A DNA stretch of 64,000 nucleotides from Advenella mimigardefordensis DPN7 (lineage in GTDB: Bacteria; Pseudomonadota; Gammaproteobacteria; Burkholderiales; Burkholderiaceae_B): assembly GCF_000521505.1 (NCBI RefSeq), contig NZ_CP003915.1, forward strand, positions 1,054,001-1,118,000, written 5' to 3'. The notes below the pieces were generated by a model, which saw only the letters and a list, made by a program, of their open reading frames with translations, was not told the origin of the DNA and searched no databases. Position 1 is the first letter of the stretch, and every line of letters begins with the position of its first letter. Position numbers and translations under genes: made by a program. This document shows positions 37,582 through 46,545 of this stretch, piece after piece.

Positions 37582-38859
37582 TCAGGCCCTGAAAGCGTAC
37601 TGTCGACGAGACTCTGGCTTCATCTCGATACTGAAGCCGGGAGCGCTAGGCGGCATATAGGCTGCATGACGGATGACGCAGGGATCGATGAAATGCTCGT
37701 GCAAATGATCCACATATTCGGTGACACGGCCTTCATGCGTACCAGAGAAGCACAGGTAGTCAATCATGGACAAATGCTGTACGTATTCGCACAAGCCGAC
37801 GCCGCCCGCGTGGGGGCAGACGGCAAGCTTAAATTTCGCGGCCAGCAGCATAACGGCAAGGACTTCATTGACTCCGCCCATGCGGCAGGCGTCAATCTGT
37901 ACGACGTCAATCGCCTGGCGGCTCATAAACTGTTTGAACATGATCCGGTTCTGGCACATTTCACCGGTCGCAACTTGTATAGGCGCGATGGCTTCGCGAA
38001 TCCGGCGGTGTGCTTCGATGTCGTCCGGGCTGGTTGGTTCTTCGATGAACCACGGATTGGCAAAGGCCAGTTCCTGAACCCAGGTGATCGCCTGTTCGGT
38101 TTCCCAGGTTTGATTGGCATCGATCATGAGTTTACGATCCGGGCCGATAATGTCCCGTGCAATACGCACACGGCGCTTGTCTTCTTCCAGATCGCGACCA
38201 ACTTTGAGTTTAATGTAATTGAAACCCTGGTCGATCGCTTCCTGGCACAGGCGGGCGAGCTTCTCGTCGCTGTAACCCAGCCAGCCGGCGGACGTGGTGT
38301 AGCAGGGATAGCCTTCAGACTGCAACGATGTTTCCCGCGCTGCTTTTCCTTGCGCACGCTCCTGCAATAATCGCAGGGCTTCATCCTGGGTGATGGCATC
38401 GGTCAGATAGCGGAAATCGATGCAATTGACCAGCTGTTCCGGACTCATATCTGCCACCAGTTTCCAGACCGGTTTGCCTTCCATTTTGGCCCATAAGTCC
38501 CAGATCGCATTGACGACAGCACCGGTGGCCAGATGCATGGCGCCTTTGTCGGGACCGATCCAGCGCAACTGACTGTCGCTGGTCAGTTTGCGCCACATCT
38601 GGGCGGGTGAGGCTTTGACGCTATCCATATCCAGGCCGATAACCAGATGACGCATGGCTTCAATGGCCTGGCAGCAGATTTCATTGCCCCTGCCGATGGT
38701 GAAGGTCAAGCCATGACCGGCCAGAGATGGATTGTCCGTATGCAGGATGACGTAAGCGGCTGAATAATCCGGATCGGGATTCATTGCATCGGACCCGTCC
38801 AGAGCGGTTGATGTTGGAAAGCGGATATCCAGCACTTCCATTTGGGTGATCTTTGTCAT
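37582..38859 (-). CDS. L-fuconate dehydratase (enolase superfamily)
   Basis: A 425-residue member of the mandelate-racemase/enolase superfamily, Mg2+-dependent. Visible: the KxK acid/base motif in FNYIKLKVGRDL (about 208-220), metal ligands in RKLMIDANQTW, PWFIEEPTSPDD and VATGEMCQNR, and the His of the His-Asp dyad in CPHAGGVGLCEYVQHLSM. These follow the fuconate dehydratase subgroup (FucD). It dehydrates L-fuconate to 2-keto-3-deoxy-L-fuconate. First gene of the minus-strand operon, facing the GntR regulator across a 148 bp region with repeated operators. Confidence 0.88.
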   Translation of the reverse strand: MTKITQMEVLDIRFPTSTALDGSDAMNPDPDYSAAYVILHTDNPSLAGHGLTFTIGRGNEICCQAIEAMRHLVIGLDMDSVKASPAQMWRKLTSDSQLRWIGPDKGAMHLATGAVVNAIWDLWAKMEGKPVWKLVADMSPEQLVNCIDFRYLTDAITQDEALRLLQERAQGKAARETSLQSEGYPCYTTSAGWLGYSDEKLARLCQEAIDQGFNYIKLKVGRDLEEDKRRVRIARDIIGPDRKLMIDANQTWETEQAITWVQELAFANPWFIEEPTSPDDIEAHRRIREAIAPIQVATGEMCQNRIMFKQFMSRQAIDVVQIDACRMGGVNEVLAVMLLAAKFKLAVCPHAGGVGLCEYVQHLSMIDYLCFSGTHEGRVTEYVDHLHEHFIDPCVIRHAAYMPPSAPGFSIEMKPESRRQYAFRA

Positions 38860-38889
38860 GGTGTCTCCTGCAACGCTATAATGAGTCAG

Positions 38890-38963
38890 TGATCAGACCA
38901 ACCTGTAAATTCGCCTAATTTGGTCAGTCCAATTAAATTGGTCTGTACAATTTAGGCGAATTT
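38890..38963. promoter_or_regulatory. Operator cluster between fucose operon and GntR regulator
   Basis: Two direct copies of a 13 bp motif, TTGGTCAGTCCAA (38920-38932) and TTGGTCTGTACAA (38938-38950), are 18 bp apart. A third copy on the minus strand is TTGGTCTGATCA (38901-38890). The pair is framed by a perfect 12 bp inverted repeat, AAATTCGCCTAA (38907-38918) and TTAGGCGAATTT (38952-38963). The short motif has the TNGTNNNACNA-like shape of FadR/GntR sites. Binding by the adjacent regulator is inferred. Confidence 0.65.
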
Positions 38964-39007
38964 CTGGTGGTTTGCAAGTTTTTTTCGATTAATTATTAGA
39001 GTCATAC

Positions 39008-39733
39008 ATGGAAAGTGATCGCGTTTATCAACGGATTGCCGCAAGCATCCGCGAAAAAATCCTGAATAACAGTTATCCGGTGGGCAGTCGTATCCCGCCT
39101 GAAAGAGAGCTGGCCAGTCAGCTTCAGGTGAGCCGTACTTCGGTACGGGAAGCGATCATCGCGCTGGAGGTGTCGGGCTGGGTTGAGGTCAGACTGGGTA
39201 GCGGGGTGTATGTACTGCAGCGTGGTCCGGCACAGGTCAATCATGAAGACCCGCCCGTTCATCCTAAATTATTGCCTCATCTTGCCCTGTCAACAGAGGT
39301 AACCCCATTTGAATTGCTGCAGGCGCGTCTGGTGCTGGAGCCGGAAATTGCAGCGCAGGCGGCGCAGCGGCGCAGCGACGAACAAATGCAGTCTATTAAG
39401 GATGCGTATCTGATGAACGTGCAGGACAATCTCAATCACTCGCAGGATCATATCGGTGACCGGTTGTTCCACATTCGCATTGCCGAAGCGGCTGAAAATG
39501 GCGCCTATGCTTTTTTTGTGCGCTACCTTCTGGGTAAACAATATACCGAGCTGTTTGGCCGCTTGCAGCAGCTATATACCCCGGATGATATGCCGTTGCG
39601 GTCTCAACTGGAGCACCACAATATATTGCTGGCACTGGATAAGCAGGACGCAGATGGCGCCAGGCAGGCGATGCACCAGCATCTGACAAATGTGATTCGG
39701 ATTTTTATGCGCAGTGTCGACAGCGCGTCGTGA
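39008..39733 (+). CDS. GntR-family regulator, FadR (FCD) subfamily
   Basis: A 241-residue protein. The N-terminal winged helix has YQRIAASIREKIL, GSRIPPERELASQLQVSRTS and VREAIIALEVSGWVEVRLGS (about 1-75); the C-terminal all-helical FCD effector domain (about 95-230) has FELLQARLVLEPEIAAQAA and the metal/ligand His and Asp positions in DRLFHIRIAEAAENG and LEHHNILLALDKQD. It diverges from the fucose operon and probably represses it, released by a pathway intermediate. Confidence 0.9.
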   Translation: MESDRVYQRIAASIREKILNNSYPVGSRIPPERELASQLQVSRTSVREAIIALEVSGWVEVRLGSGVYVLQRGPAQVNHEDPPVHPKLLPHLALSTEVTPFELLQARLVLEPEIAAQAAQRRSDEQMQSIKDAYLMNVQDNLNHSQDHIGDRLFHIRIAEAAENGAYAFFVRYLLGKQYTELFGRLQQLYTPDDMPLRSQLEHHNILLALDKQDADGARQAMHQHLTNVIRIFMRSVDSAS

Positions 39734-39813
39734 GAATGATTTTTCCCCCTGCAGGCATTGACTGGGTGTTTGTATTCAGGGCGTTGCCATAGGCAGTGGC
39801 AAAGCAGGGGCGA

Positions 39814-39844
39814 AAAAAAACGAACCCACAGGATTCGTTTTTTT
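39814..39844. terminator. Bidirectional terminator
   Basis: AAAAAAACGAA (39814-39824) pairs with TTCGTTTTTTT (39834-39844) around a 9 nt loop, between the convergent GntR and SWIB genes. Confidence 0.8.
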
Positions 39845-39863
39845 GGAGGCAGGACACTGCTGA

Positions 39864-40139
39864 TTATTTCAGATGTGTGCTGACCAGTTTCGTCATTTCG
39901 AACATGCTGACCTGATCTTTACCGAAAATAGGCCGCAGTTTCGCGTCAGCATTAATATTGCGACGGTTTTTAGGATCCTGCAGATCATGTTTCTTGATGT
40001 ATTCCCAGATTTTTTTGGTCACTTCTGTACGAGGTAACGGATCACTGCCGATTACTTGAGCCAGCTCAGCGCTGGGAGTCAGCGGTTTCATGAAAGCTGC
40101 GTTTGGCTTACGGGCTGGTTTTTCTGAAGTTGTTGCCAT
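39864..40139 (-). CDS. SWIB/MDM2-domain protein
   Basis: A 91-residue basic protein made of a short Lys/Pro-rich arm and one SWIB/MDM2 domain (about 18-90): LTPSAELAQVIGSDPLPRTE, KIWEYIKKHDLQDPKNRR and the end FEMTKLVSTHLK. In eukaryotes this fold is part of chromatin-remodelling complexes; bacterial copies, known from chlamydiae and many proteobacteria, are presumed to bind nucleoid DNA or topoisomerase. The 5' region is AT-rich. No functional link with neighbours. Confidence 0.88.
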   Translation of the reverse strand: MATTSEKPARKPNAAFMKPLTPSAELAQVIGSDPLPRTEVTKKIWEYIKKHDLQDPKNRRNINADAKLRPIFGKDQVSMFEMTKLVSTHLK

Positions 40140-40618
40140 GTTTATAAATCTCCATAAAGGCGTGTGTATATTCGTACATGGAAGAGAATAACGTGTAATT
40201 TGCCTCTTGCATAGTTTTTTTTTGAGCGAAATTGGCGAAAATTACAGATATGGTTTTTTGCGTGCAAAATAAAAGAAAATGGGTGAAATACGGTGTCTTT
40301 TATAAGATTTTTTTGATTTTTTTGAAAATAAATGATTTGTTAAGAATTATTAGCGTTGTCGTGCATAAGCCGCTTTGAGCGGGGCTGCGGCGTTTCGTTC
40401 AGTTATCGGTCAGTGAAAACCGCCGCTGGCGGCGTCATTGCTGCCTCTGTGCCTGGCGACAGAAGCGCGCAAGTTGCTCAATATTTGCACAGGCGGAGAA
40501 GATCTGCAGGGGCTTTTGTTCTTGTCAGCTCGTGTCAGTATAGGCAGCGGGTACGTCAGCACGAAATTTCCTCCCGGTTTTCTGTATAGTATTGGTCATC
40601 AAAAGGACCACCATTATT
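40140..40618. other. Intergenic region upstream of pyrC and swib gene
   Basis: The first ~200 bp are very AT-rich with T and A runs and must contain the promoter of the SWIB gene. The rest is GC-rich; a CCGCCG-ctgg-CGGCG stem lies near 40420-40435 and a TATAGT box near 40584 could be the pyrC -10. A 77-codon open frame here has no ribosome-binding site or family resemblance. Confidence 0.4.
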
Positions 40619-41680
40619 ATGTTGATTACAGATACTGCCATCACCCTTATTCAGCCAGACGACTGGCATTTGCATTTACGCGACGAGGAAGCGTTGCGCG
40701 CCGTGGTTGCGCATTCTGCACGCCAGTTCCGCCGCGCCATTATTATGCCTAACCTGCGTCCCCCGGTGACAACGGTTGAGCAGGCGGGTGCCTATCGCGA
40801 CCGCATTGTTGCGGCGCTGAAGGAAGCCGGACGTGATCCCGCCACCTTTACACCTTTGATGACCTTGTATCTGACCGCTGGTACGACGGCGCAGGATATT
40901 GAGCAGGCTGCTGCTGCCGATTTTGTGCACGCCGTCAAACTGTACCCGGCGGGCGCGACTACCAATTCAGATGCTGGGGTGACCGATTTGCTGGATCAGT
41001 GTGACAAGGCACTGGCAGCGATGGAAAAATATGGCGTACCTCTGTTGGTGCATGGCGAAGTGACCGATCAGACTGTTGATTTGTTTGATCGCGAGGCGGT
41101 GTTTATCGACCGCGTGATGATTCCGCTGCGCCAGCGTTATCCATCGCTGAAAGTTGTGTTCGAACATATTACGACCAAGGAAGGTGTTGATTATGTGACG
41201 CAGGCAGAGGGCCCGGTTGCAGCCACGATCACCGCTCACCATCTGCTGTACAACCGCAATGCTATTTTTACAGGCGGGATCCGGCCCCATTATTACTGTT
41301 TGCCGGTCCTGAAGCGCGAAACCCATCGCCAGGCGCTGGTGGCTGCAGCCACTGGTGATAGTGATCGCTTTTTCCTGGGTACCGATAGTGCACCGCATGC
41401 CAGGGGGCTCAAGGAGCATGCCTGCGGCTGCGCCGGCTGTTATACGGCCTTGCATGCGCTCGAGTTGTACGCCACGGCATTCGAACAGGCGGGGCGTTTG
41501 GACAGGCTGGAAGCCTTTGCCAGCCTGAACGGACCTGCTTTTTACGGCCTGCCGGTCAATACCGAGACGGTCACGCTGGAGCGCAAGCCCCTAGAAGTGC
41601 CCTATACGCTTGAATATGGTGCCACCGAATTAGTCCCGCTGGCTGCGGGTGAAACGCTGAACTGGTCGTTTGCCGATTAA
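40619..41680 (+). CDS. pyrC: Dihydroorotase
   Basis: A 353-residue enzyme cyclising N-carbamoyl-aspartate to dihydroorotate, step three of pyrimidine synthesis. It is of the E. coli (class II) type: binuclear zinc ligands in DDWHLHLRD, the carboxylated Lys in HAVKLYPAGATTNSD, VHGEV and VVFEHITT, and Asp in LGTDSAPHARGLKE. AAAGGA lies 11 bases before the ATG; an upstream TTG at 40592 would overlap that site. The methyltransferase gene follows after 86 bp. Confidence 0.95.
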   Translation: MLITDTAITLIQPDDWHLHLRDEEALRAVVAHSARQFRRAIIMPNLRPPVTTVEQAGAYRDRIVAALKEAGRDPATFTPLMTLYLTAGTTAQDIEQAAAADFVHAVKLYPAGATTNSDAGVTDLLDQCDKALAAMEKYGVPLLVHGEVTDQTVDLFDREAVFIDRVMIPLRQRYPSLKVVFEHITTKEGVDYVTQAEGPVAATITAHHLLYNRNAIFTGGIRPHYYCLPVLKRETHRQALVAAATGDSDRFFLGTDSAPHARGLKEHACGCAGCYTALHALELYATAFEQAGRLDRLEAFASLNGPAFYGLPVNTETVTLERKPLEVPYTLEYGATELVPLAAGETLNWSFAD

Positions 41681-41766
41681 ACAGACCGGCAACAGGCCTG
41701 GGCGATGAATATGGGTAATGGTCCGGCGATCGCTGCCGCCACTTTTGTTATTAGAGTACCGATACG

Positions 41767-42447
41767 ATGAAAATTCAGATTACGCCGGAACGTTACGTTG
41801 CGGTCGATGATTATTTCAATCGTCTGCTGCTGGCGGACGATACCATTCCTGCCAAAGTGCTCGCGCATTGCGAAGCGCATGCCATGCCGGCGATTCAGGT
41901 GGCGCCTAATCAGGGCAAGCTGTTGAACCTGCTGGTGCGCATCAAGGGCGCAAAGCGGATTCTGGAGCTGGGTACACTGGGCGCCTACAGTACCGTCTGG
42001 ATGGCACTGGGTATGGGACCGGATGGTCGCCTGATTACCCTGGATTTTGACGAAAACTATGTAAAAGTCGCGCGCGAAAGCCTGCGGATAGCCGCCGTGG
42101 AAGATCGGGTGGAGATCCGTGTCGGCCGTGCTGTCGATTCAATGCAGGCGCTGATTGATGAGGGCGCCGCGCCATTCGATTTTATCTTTATGGATGCGGA
42201 CAAGGAAAACAATCCGCGTTATCTGGAACTGGCACTGCAGCTGTCGGCGCCAAGTACGGTGATCGTGGCCGATAACGTGGTGCGGCAGGGGCAGATTCTG
42301 GATGCACATTCCGATGGTAGCAATATCAAGGGCTTGCGCCGTTTCTTTGATGATATGACCGGCAATCCGGCCCTGTCTGCCACGGCTTTTCAGACCGTGG
42401 GCAGCAAAGGCTGGGATGGCCTGTCCATCGCTATTGTCAACGGCTGA
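41767..42447 (+). CDS. SAM-dependent O-methyltransferase (family 3)
   Basis: A 226-residue class I methyltransferase of the catechol/caffeoyl-CoA O-methyltransferase group. Motif I is RILELGTLGAYSTVWMA (about 60), motif II LITLDFDENYVKVAR, and the metal-binding Asp region FDFIFMDADKENNPRY; IVADNVVRQGQI follows as in the family. The substrate is unknown. Its stop codon abuts the stop of uup on the other strand with no gap. Confidence 0.88.
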   Translation: MKIQITPERYVAVDDYFNRLLLADDTIPAKVLAHCEAHAMPAIQVAPNQGKLLNLLVRIKGAKRILELGTLGAYSTVWMALGMGPDGRLITLDFDENYVKVARESLRIAAVEDRVEIRVGRAVDSMQALIDEGAAPFDFIFMDADKENNPRYLELALQLSAPSTVIVADNVVRQGQILDAHSDGSNIKGLRRFFDDMTGNPALSATAFQTVGSKGWDGLSIAIVNG

Positions 42448-44268
42448 TCAGTTGCCTTTCTTGCTTTCGAGCAGTTCCCAGCGTTCCAGCTTGGCCAGCA
42501 GGGTTTCTTCAATTTCCAGCAGGCGCTCGTGAATGCCGGCGGCCTTTTCCGGACCATCGGCATACAGGTCTGGTTCCGACAGATGTTGCGTGAGTTCGCC
42601 CTGTTCGGTTTCCAGTACCACAATTTCCTGGGGAATACGCTCCAGTTCCTGTTGTTCCCAGTTGCTCAGGCGGCCCGGTTTATTTTCCTTGCGCGCAGCG
42701 GCCTGCGGCTGGGTCGATGACGTATTCTTTGCCTGAGTTGATGCGCTGGCGCTTTCCTGCTGTTGTATGGACGACGGCCGCTGAGTCAGCCAGTCGTCAT
42801 AGCCGCCCACGTAATCGCGCCACTGGCCGTTACCTTCGCAGGCAATGGTTTGGGTAATCACGTTATTCAGGAAGGTGCGATCGTGGCTCACCAGCAGTAC
42901 GGTGCCGGAAAATTCCTGCAGCAGTTCTTCCAGTAATTCCAGAGTCTCAATATCCAGATCGTTGGTGGGTTCGTCCATAACCAGCACATTGGCCGGACGG
43001 GCAAACAGACGCGCCAGCAGCAGGCGGGCACGCTCTCCGCCCGACAGGCTGGACACAGGGGACTGGGCCCGGGCAGGCGAGAACAGGAAATCACCCAGAT
43101 AGCTCATGACATGTTTGCGCTGGTTGCCGATTTCCACCCATTCGCTGCCGGGATTGATCACTTCGGTCAGCGCGGCGTTGTCGTCCAGCTGCTCGCGCAT
43201 CTGGTCGAAATAGGCGACCGAGAGGTTGGTGCCCAGTCGGACCTGGCCGCTGTCCGGTGTCAGTTTGCCCAGAATGATTTTAAGTAGCGTGGTTTTGCCG
43301 GCACCATTGGGGCCGATAATGCCGATCCGGTCACCGCGCATAATGGTGGTGGAGTAGTCGTGGATCACGGTTTTATCGGCAAACGACTTGCTGACATTTT
43401 CCAGCTCAGCAACCAGTTTGCCTGAGCGTTCGCCCGTGGTTACGGCAAAGTTCACATTGCCGACGCGTTCGCGCCGTTCGCTGCGCTCGCGCCTTAACTG
43501 TTCCAGTCTTTTCACCCGGCCTTCATTGCGGGTGCGACGGGCTTCCACCCCCTTGCGTATCCAGACCTCTTCCTGGGCCAGTACCTTGTCGAAGCGCTCG
43601 TTTTGCAGTTTTTCGGCGGCCAGCCACTCGGCCTTATGCACCTGCCACTGGCTGAATGAGCCGGGGTAGCTGTGCAGCTTGCCGCGATCCAGCTCCACGA
43701 TCCGGGTGGTGATGGCATCCAGAAAGCGTCGATCATGGGTAATGACCACGCATGCGCCACGGTTTTGCAGAATACGTTTTTCCAGCCAGGCGATGCCCTG
43801 AAAGTCCAGATGGTTGGTGGGTTCGTCCAGCAACAGCAGATCGGGCTGTTCGACAAAGGCACGCGCCAGTGCAATACGCTTGCGGGTGCCGCCGGATAAG
43901 CCGGCGATCTTGCTGTCGGGTGGCAGGCCGAGTTCTTCGATCATCATATTGGCGCGCGTTGGCCGCTGCCAGTCTTCCGTGCTCAGAAAATCGCCCACAA
44001 TCGTGTCATACACTGTGCTTTCTTCGGGCAGTTCGGGCTCCTGTTCGACCGTCATTGAGCGCAGTGAGCCCAGGCGCGAGATTTCGCCATCGTCCGGCAC
44101 AGAGCGACCATCCAGAATGCGCAGCAAGGATGACTTGCCGGCGCCGTTGCGGCCGATCAGGCCGATGCGCTCGCCCTCCTGAATAGTCAGCGAAGCGTTG
44201 TCGAGCAGGGCGTGGTGGCCGAAGGCCAGTTGTGCGTTCAGTAGCGTGATGAGCGTATTTGCTGCCAT
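42448..44268 (-). CDS. uup: ABC-F family ATPase Uup
   Basis: A soluble protein of 606 residues with two ABC ATPase domains and no membrane part. First: GRNGAGKSSLLRIL, LSGGTRKRIALARA, LLLLDEPTNHLDF. Second: GPNGAGKTTLLKIIL, LSGGERARLLLARL, LVMDEPTNDLDI. The linker between them is highly charged, and a coiled-coil C-terminal domain (about 520-606) is the mark of Uup. ABC-F proteins act on ribosomes; Uup also influences transposon excision and branched DNA in E. coli. I chose the ATG at 44268, where the conserved domain begins; the frame is open to 44337. Confidence 0.9.
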   Translation of the reverse strand: MAANTLITLLNAQLAFGHHALLDNASLTIQEGERIGLIGRNGAGKSSLLRILDGRSVPDDGEISRLGSLRSMTVEQEPELPEESTVYDTIVGDFLSTEDWQRPTRANMMIEELGLPPDSKIAGLSGGTRKRIALARAFVEQPDLLLLDEPTNHLDFQGIAWLEKRILQNRGACVVITHDRRFLDAITTRIVELDRGKLHSYPGSFSQWQVHKAEWLAAEKLQNERFDKVLAQEEVWIRKGVEARRTRNEGRVKRLEQLRRERSERRERVGNVNFAVTTGERSGKLVAELENVSKSFADKTVIHDYSTTIMRGDRIGIIGPNGAGKTTLLKIILGKLTPDSGQVRLGTNLSVAYFDQMREQLDDNAALTEVINPGSEWVEIGNQRKHVMSYLGDFLFSPARAQSPVSSLSGGERARLLLARLFARPANVLVMDEPTNDLDIETLELLEELLQEFSGTVLLVSHDRTFLNNVITQTIACEGNGQWRDYVGGYDDWLTQRPSSIQQQESASASTQAKNTSSTQPQAAARKENKPGRLSNWEQQELERIPQEIVVLETEQGELTQHLSEPDLYADGPEKAAGIHERLLEIEETLLAKLERWELLESKKGN

Positions 44269-44403
44269 AGGGAAACTGCGAGCCTGAAAGAGAGGGTCCG
44301 GGCGTGCCGGAATTGAACAATACCAACATTGTCGCATTAATCGCGGGTCTACTTGCGGATATCGCTGGCTCGCGAGGCATTATCACGGTTACAATAATGC
44401 CCG

Positions 44404-44787
44404 CAGGAAAGGTTGGGCAATCGCGGTACGTCAGTATCGAGGAATGTCCGGACTCCATAGGGCAGGATAGCGGCTAACAGCCGTCCGGTGGTTTGCGCCG
44501 CCGAGGAACAGGGCCACAGAGACGAGACTGGCGCGCGGGCTTAACCGCACTGATACGGCCACTTCCGTATGGCGTCGTCCGCAAGGGCGACAGCGCGTCA
44601 GGGTGAAACGCGGTAACCTCTATCCGGAGCAACATCAAATAGGCATGTGTGTGATTCGTCACGAAGGGCGGCTCGTCCAAGCATGCGGGTAGATGGCTTG
44701 AGTGCCTTAGTAATAAGGTTGCCAGAGGAATGATTGCCAACCGGGAAACCGGTTTACAGAATCCGGCTTACAGACCTTTCCTGTCTT
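44404..44787 (+). ncRNA. rnpB: RNase P RNA (bacterial type A)
   Basis: The catalytic RNA that matures tRNA 5' ends. Conserved core elements appear in order: GAGGAATGTCCGGACTCCAT then AGGGCAG (CR-I, near 44440), GCCACAGAGACGAG (CR-II), AGGGTGAAACGCGGTAA (CR-III), CCGGAGCAACATCAAATAGG, and the 3' block GAATGATTGCCAA...ACAGAATCCGGCTTAC (CR-V). Helix P1 closes the molecule: AGGAAAGGT (44405-44413) pairs with ACCTTTCCT (44774-44782). Exact ends are approximate. Open frames on the other strand are artefacts. Confidence 0.95.
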
Positions 44788-44966
44788 CTTTTTCTCACAA
44801 GTCGCAATTGTTAATAAATGCTAATAATTATTCTGAAATTAGCGACTTTTTCTGACATTTTTCTGTAATTAATTTTAACTCCATGATTTTTATCAAGAAA
44901 AACTTCGCATTTTCGGCGAAGTTGGCTAAGTCTTTGTTGTGATTGACAAAAGTCACTAAATAGGGC

Positions 44967-44995
44967 TTGACCATTTGCGCGCATTCACTTAAAGT
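44967..44995 (+). promoter_or_regulatory. Promoter of the dcw cluster
   Basis: TTGACC (44967-44972), a 17 bp spacer and TAAAGT (44990-44995) form a sigma-70 promoter directly before the MraZ-type repeats. A second TTGACA lies at 44943. Confidence 0.6.
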
Positions 44996-45028
44996 GGGAA
45001 AAAGTAGGATTTTGTGCAAAATTGTGGG
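44994..45028 (+). promoter_or_regulatory. MraZ-box direct repeats
   Basis: Four 5 bp elements spaced exactly 10 bp: GTGGG (44994), GTAGG (45004), GTGCA (45014), GTGGG (45024). MraZ of E. coli binds TGGG repeats with 5 bp spacers upstream of its own operon and represses it, so this is the expected autoregulatory site. It ends 6 bp before the mraZ start. Confidence 0.7.
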
Positions 45029-45034
45029 ATAAAA

Positions 45035-45466
45035 GTGATATTTCAGGGAAACAGTGCACTCACGCTGGATGCCAAGGGGAGGATGACGATTCCGACCCGG
45101 TATCGTGACGCCCTGACCGAGGCCGCAGACGGCGCTCTCACTGTCACCCGCAATTTTGACGGCGGTTTGCTTATATATCCCCGGCCCGTCTGGGAAGAAA
45201 AGCGCGAGGCCATCATGGCGTTTCCCATGTCAGCCCGACACGTGCAGCGCATGTTGCTGGGTAATGCTCAGGATGTCGAAATTGATGGTTCAGGCCGGAT
45301 TCTGATTGCGCCTGAATTGCGCATGGCAACCAGCATCGTGAAAGATGTCGTGCTGGTGGGGATGGGTAAACACTTTGATTTATGGGATGCCACGGTCTTT
45401 GCGCAGCAACAGGCGCAGGATCTGGCCAAGGGTCTGCCGGACAGTCTTGAGCATTTTTCACTGTGA
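45035..45466 (+). CDS. mraZ: Transcriptional regulator MraZ
   Basis: A 143-residue protein with two AbrB-like/MraZ domains. Family landmarks are GNSALTLDAKGRMTIPTRYR (about 5-24) and the second-domain repeat DVEIDGSGRILIAPELR. It forms ring-shaped oligomers and controls the dcw operon. I chose GTG at 45035, which aligns VIFQGNSALTLD with the E. coli start; a GTG at 45014 would lie inside the operator repeats. Confidence 0.93.
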   Translation: MIFQGNSALTLDAKGRMTIPTRYRDALTEAADGALTVTRNFDGGLLIYPRPVWEEKREAIMAFPMSARHVQRMLLGNAQDVEIDGSGRILIAPELRMATSIVKDVVLVGMGKHFDLWDATVFAQQQAQDLAKGLPDSLEHFSL

Positions 45467-46545
45467 TGGCAGAAGCAGGATACGAACACAAGTCGGTTTT
45501 GTATGAAGAAACCGTCAATGCGCTGGTACTGGCCGATTTTCATGCCAAATCTGCTGCGGTCAGGCAATGGGCAGTACCGGTAAAGCGCGATGGCGTGTTC
45601 GTGGATGGAACTTTTGGTCGGGGTGGGCACAGTCGCCTGCTGTTGTCCGCCCTGAGCGAAAGTGCCCGGTTGTTTGTGTTTGACAAGGATCCGCGTGCAA
45701 TAGAAGCGGCCATGCAGTTAAGTCGCGAAGATGCCAGGGTCACGGTGATTCATGATGGTTTTGCCACCATGGTGCCGGCGCTGGCAGAGCAGGGTGTTAC
45801 GCAGATCGACGGTGTGATGATGGATTTAGGTGTGTCATCGCCGCAGATTGATGATGCAGCCAGAGGGTTTTCGTTCATGCGGGACGGCCCGCTGGATATG
45901 CGGATGGATACAAGTCGTGGTCAGACGGCCGCGCAGTGGCTGGCCCAGGCCAGTGTGGACAACATGAAGGAGGTCATTAAATATTATGGCGAAGAACGGT
46001 TTGCTTTCCAGATTGCAAAGGCGATTGATGCTCGCCGCCAATCCAGCCCTTTGTGCACAACGCTCGAACTTGCCGAGCTCGTCGCAAACGTCGTCCGTAC
46101 GCGGGAAAAAGGCCAGCATCCGGCCACACGTACCTTTCAAGCTATACGGATTCACATCAATGAAGAACTCAAGGAACTGGCGGACACCCTCGCGTCAATT
46201 CTGAAGGTACTCGCTCCACAAGGAAGAATGGCGGTGATCAGTTTTCATTCTCTTGAAGACCGGATGGTCAAGCAGTGCTTTGCTGCAGCCTCGTCGCTGC
46301 CGCCCGAGCTTGCCCGCATGCCATTGCGTGAGAGTGAAATGCCCGAGCCGGTTCTGAGGAACCTGGGCAGGGTGTTGGCCGAGGAGAGTGAGGTGCGCGA
46401 TAATCCGCGCTCGCGCTCCGCTGTATTGCGCGTTGCCGAACGCACCGCTGCCGTCTGGAATCAGGCGCACGAGAATGCGATCCGTGCGGCGCTGCCTGGT
46501 ATGGACACGCAGAAAAGGAGAGGATCGTGGCCCGCCTCGCACTGA
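45466..46545 (+). CDS. rsmH: 16S rRNA (cytosine-1402-N4)-methyltransferase
   Basis: A 359-residue SAM-dependent enzyme (formerly MraW). Visible: HKSVLYEETVNAL at the start, the SAM loop VFVDGTFGRGGHSRLLL (about 45-60), MMDLGVSSPQIDDAARGFSF, and NEELKELADTL with VISFHSLEDRMVK near the C-terminal third. A ~20-residue insertion (DFHAKSAAVRQWAVPVKRDG) separates the first two motifs. Its ATG overlaps the mraZ stop (TGATG). Confidence 0.95.
   Translation: MAEAGYEHKSVLYEETVNALVLADFHAKSAAVRQWAVPVKRDGVFVDGTFGRGGHSRLLLSALSESARLFVFDKDPRAIEAAMQLSREDARVTVIHDGFATMVPALAEQGVTQIDGVMMDLGVSSPQIDDAARGFSFMRDGPLDMRMDTSRGQTAAQWLAQASVDNMKEVIKYYGEERFAFQIAKAIDARRQSSPLCTTLELAELVANVVRTREKGQHPATRTFQAIRIHINEELKELADTLASILKVLAPQGRMAVISFHSLEDRMVKQCFAAASSLPPELARMPLRESEMPEPVLRNLGRVLAEESEVRDNPRSRSAVLRVAERTAAVWNQAHENAIRAALPGMDTQKRRGSWPASH

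Noticed and set aside
40356..40589. 77-codon frame upstream of pyrC
   Set aside because: Arg/Ser-rich, no ribosome-binding site, no resemblance to a family.
44474..44740. 88-codon minus-strand open frame
   Set aside because: Falls entirely within the RNase P RNA.
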